This document shows, piece after piece, positions 5,159 through 6,396 of a stretch of DNA of 6,396 nucleotides; within the stretch, counting starts at the first letter, position 1, and every line of letters starts with the position of its first letter. Position numbers and translations under genes: made by a program. The stretch lies in the NCBI GenBank assembly GCA_902495835.1, contig CABUYS010000077.1:1-6396 (forward strand). The letters are read 5' to 3'. The stretch is from an uncultured Oscillospiraceae bacterium (GTDB lineage Bacteria > Bacillota > Clostridia > Oscillospirales > Acutalibacteraceae). The notes under the pieces were generated by a model. That model saw only the letters and a program-made list of their open reading frames with translations, had not been told where the DNA came from and made no database searches.

Positions 5159-5422
5159 GTGGCAGAAAGAACAGAAAGGTCCGAGAGAAGAGACAATAGA
5201 AATATGCGCAGAGCAAGAAGAAAAGTTTGCAGTTTTTGCGTAGACAAAGCTCATGAGAGTATAGATTATAAAGAATACGGTAAATTAAGACGCTTTATAT
5301 CAGACAGGTCTAAAATATTACCTCGCAGAGTTACAGGTACATGTGCAAGACATCAACGTGAACTTACAACAGCTATTAAGCGTGCACGTTATATGGCTTT
5401 GTTACCTTATACAAATGATTAA
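5159..5422 (+). CDS. rpsR: 30S ribosomal protein S18
   Basis: S18 is the partner of S6 on the 30S platform. The 87-residue basic protein starts MAERTERSERRDNRNMRRAR and has the family core IDYKEYGKLRRFISDRSKIL, followed by PRRVTGTCARHQREL. Cys24, Cys27, Cys62 and His65 form a complete zinc-binding set, so this is the zinc-containing version rather than the cysteine-free paralogue that some bacteria use under zinc limitation. The start is GTG 5159, because GGGGAG at 5146-5151 lies 7 nt upstream and MAER is the usual N-terminus. TTG 5153 in frame is only 1 nt from that site. It is the last gene of the rpsF operon, 35 nt after ssb. Confidence 0.96.
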   Translation: MAERTERSERRDNRNMRRARRKVCSFCVDKAHESIDYKEYGKLRRFISDRSKILPRRVTGTCARHQRELTTAIKRARYMALLPYTND

Positions 5423-5441
5423 TTTTAAAAATTACATTTAA

Positions 5442-5476
5442 CCCTATGTTTTTTAAACATAGGGCGATTTTATTTT
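5442..5476 (+). terminator. Hairpin after rpsR, probable terminator
   Basis: CCCTATGTTT (5442-5451) pairs perfectly with AAACATAGGG (5455-5464), 10 bp around a TTT loop. CGATTTTATTTT follows. The stem is strong, but the U-tract begins 3 nt late and is interrupted, so some readthrough into luxS is plausible. The T-run ends directly at the GGAG before luxS. Confidence 0.75.
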
Positions 5477-5495
5477 GGAGTTTGATGTAAGAAAT

Positions 5496-5954
5496 ATGAA
5501 AAAAATAAAAAGTTTTGAAGTCGACCACGATAAACTTGAAAAAGGAATGTATATTTCTCGAATTGATTCGGGAATTGTAACCTACGACCTTAGAATGGTT
5601 AAACCAAACACTCCTCCTTATCTTGAAAATGCCGCTCTTCACACTTTTGAGCACCTTTTGGCCTCTTATTTACGTAGTAGTAAATATTCGAATAATATAA
5701 TTTATGTCGGGCCAATGGGATGCCGTACGGGTTTTTATTTGCTTACGTATAATCTTTCTCACGAAAACGCTCTTTCTTTAGTGAAAGAAGCAATGAATTA
5801 CATTTCATCATTTAAAGGCGACATTCCGGGAGCTTCTCGAAAAGAATGCGGGAACTATAAAGAACACGATTTGCCAAAGGCTCGTGAGTACGCCGCTGAT
5901 ATGGTGAAAGTTTTGGAAAAATGGCAAGTTGAAAATCTCGAATACAATAAATAA
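5496..5954 (+). CDS. luxS: S-ribosylhomocysteine lyase LuxS
   Basis: LuxS cleaves S-ribosylhomocysteine into homocysteine and 4,5-dihydroxy-2,3-pentanedione, the precursor of autoinducer 2. It is a step of the activated methyl cycle in the cytoplasm. The 152-residue product has normal length. Metal ligands are His49 and His53 in HTFEHLLASYLRS and Cys118 in KECGNYKEHDL. Other active-site residues are Glu52 and Cys76 in GPMGCRTGFYLL, with DLRMVKPN at 31-38. All catalytic residues are present. I chose ATG 5496 because the family begins MKKI. The only upstream purine-rich site, GGAG at 5477-5480, is 15 nt away, which is long. TTG 5475 in frame would add seven residues and has no ribosome binding site. 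No promoter is evident in the 73 nt after rpsR. Confidence 0.96.
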   Translation: MKKIKSFEVDHDKLEKGMYISRIDSGIVTYDLRMVKPNTPPYLENAALHTFEHLLASYLRSSKYSNNIIYVGPMGCRTGFYLLTYNLSHENALSLVKEAMNYISSFKGDIPGASRKECGNYKEHDLPKAREYAADMVKVLEKWQVENLEYNK

Positions 5955-6020
5955 AATTTTCATATGTTTCAACCTTCAGACATAAATTTTACATAGAGTA
6001 TTTATTAAAGGAGGAAACAT

Positions 6021-6396
6021 ATGAGAAATAATTACAGAAATAATAGAATTAACAGAACCAATCAATTTATAATTACAAATGATTACGGCAACGACCCTTT
6101 TGTAGTAAATATTGAAAAAGCAACGGAACAAAATAATAATTTTCGTACCACATTGTGGACAGGAACTTATATGCAAACAACGCTTATGAGTATTGAACCG
6201 GGAAGCAGCATAGGGCTTGAAATTCATCCGGACACAGACCAATTTTTAAAAATAGAAAGCGGAATGGGTCAAGTGTTTATGGGCAAAACCCGAGAAAATT
6301 TGAATTTTCGTCAAAATATCAGGGAAGGTTTTGCAATTTTTGTTCCGTCGGGTACATGGCATAATGTTGTCAATACAGGCAAATCACCGCTCAAAT
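6021..6396 (+). CDS. Small cupin-domain protein (3' end beyond the window)
   Basis: The frame is open from ATG 6021 to the right edge (125 complete codons). AAAGGAGG at 6007-6014, 6 nt upstream, is a near-ideal ribosome binding site. After an Asn- and Arg-rich start (MRNNYRNNRINRTNQF) comes a single cupin beta-barrel. Motif 1 is GLEIHPDTDQFLKIESG (65-81) and motif 2 is VPSGTWHNVVNTG (108-120). The protein resembles a widespread family of short clostridial cupins of about 140 residues, so only a short C-terminus should be missing. Of the usual metal ligands, His69 and His114 are kept, while the second His and the Glu of motif 1 are Asp71 and Gln74. Metal binding is therefore uncertain, and substrate and role are unknown. 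It lies 66 nt after luxS on the same strand, with no clear terminator between, so co-transcription is possible. Confidence 0.85.
   Translation, partial: MRNNYRNNRINRTNQFIITNDYGNDPFVVNIEKATEQNNNFRTTLWTGTYMQTTLMSIEPGSSIGLEIHPDTDQFLKIESGMGQVFMGKTRENLNFRQNIREGFAIFVPSGTWHNVVNTGKSPLK

Noticed and set aside
5955..6020. Hairpin between luxS and the cupin gene (TATGT with ACATA)
   Set aside because: The stem is only 5 bp plus flanking A/T pairing with a bulge and has no U-tract, so it is not a credible terminator.
1..6396. CRISPR array, tRNA or rRNA gene, insertion sequence, phage module or toxin-antitoxin pair
   Set aside because: I saw no regularly spaced repeats, cloverleaf, transposase motifs or paired small genes. 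Apart from the ABC-F leader the content is ordinary core genome.

Overview
This AT-rich window looks like chromosomal DNA of a low-GC Gram-positive anaerobe (Bacillota, clostridial type). The evidence is the strong purine-rich ribosome binding sites, the rpsF-ssb-rpsR gene order, a cysteine-rich clostridial-style MnmA, an S18 with an intact zinc site, a lipobox lipoprotein and U-rich intrinsic terminators. I cannot name the genus from the sequence alone.

Left part (1-1535): the last 51 codons of an unrecognised gene, an AT-rich hairpin, then mnmA (tRNA U34 2-thiouridylase) on the plus strand. mnmA converges on an ABC-F gene read from the minus strand. The 170-base gap between their stops holds only weak, nested hairpins.

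Middle (1536-4138): a minus-strand gene for an ABC-F ATPase (two ATP-binding cassettes, no transmembrane domain) has a leader of about 217 nt. That leader carries a good promoter, a 13-codon upstream ORF with its own Shine-Dalgarno, a 10-bp stem whose 5' arm lies inside the upstream ORF, and an intrinsic terminator ending just before the ABC-F ribosome binding site. The 3' arm of the first stem and the bases beside it can also pair with the 5' half of the terminator. This is the layout of ribosome-mediated attenuation known for antibiotic-responsive ABC-F genes, and it is the most interesting system in the window. A divergent promoter, with a 7-bp inverted repeat over its -35 box, drives an uncharacterised lipoprotein gene that ends in a strong terminator.

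Right part (4139-6396): a strong extended -10 promoter drives the conserved rpsF-ssb-rpsR operon (ribosomal proteins S6 and S18 flanking single-stranded DNA-binding protein). A hairpin follows it, and only 31 nt later comes luxS (S-ribosylhomocysteine lyase, AI-2 synthesis) with no obvious promoter of its own. The window ends inside a small cupin-domain protein gene with a strong ribosome binding site.

The genes form at least four transcription units. Translation is the common theme: tRNA thiolation, two ribosomal proteins and a ribosome-associated ABC-F factor. No phage, insertion sequence, CRISPR array, tRNA or rRNA was seen.
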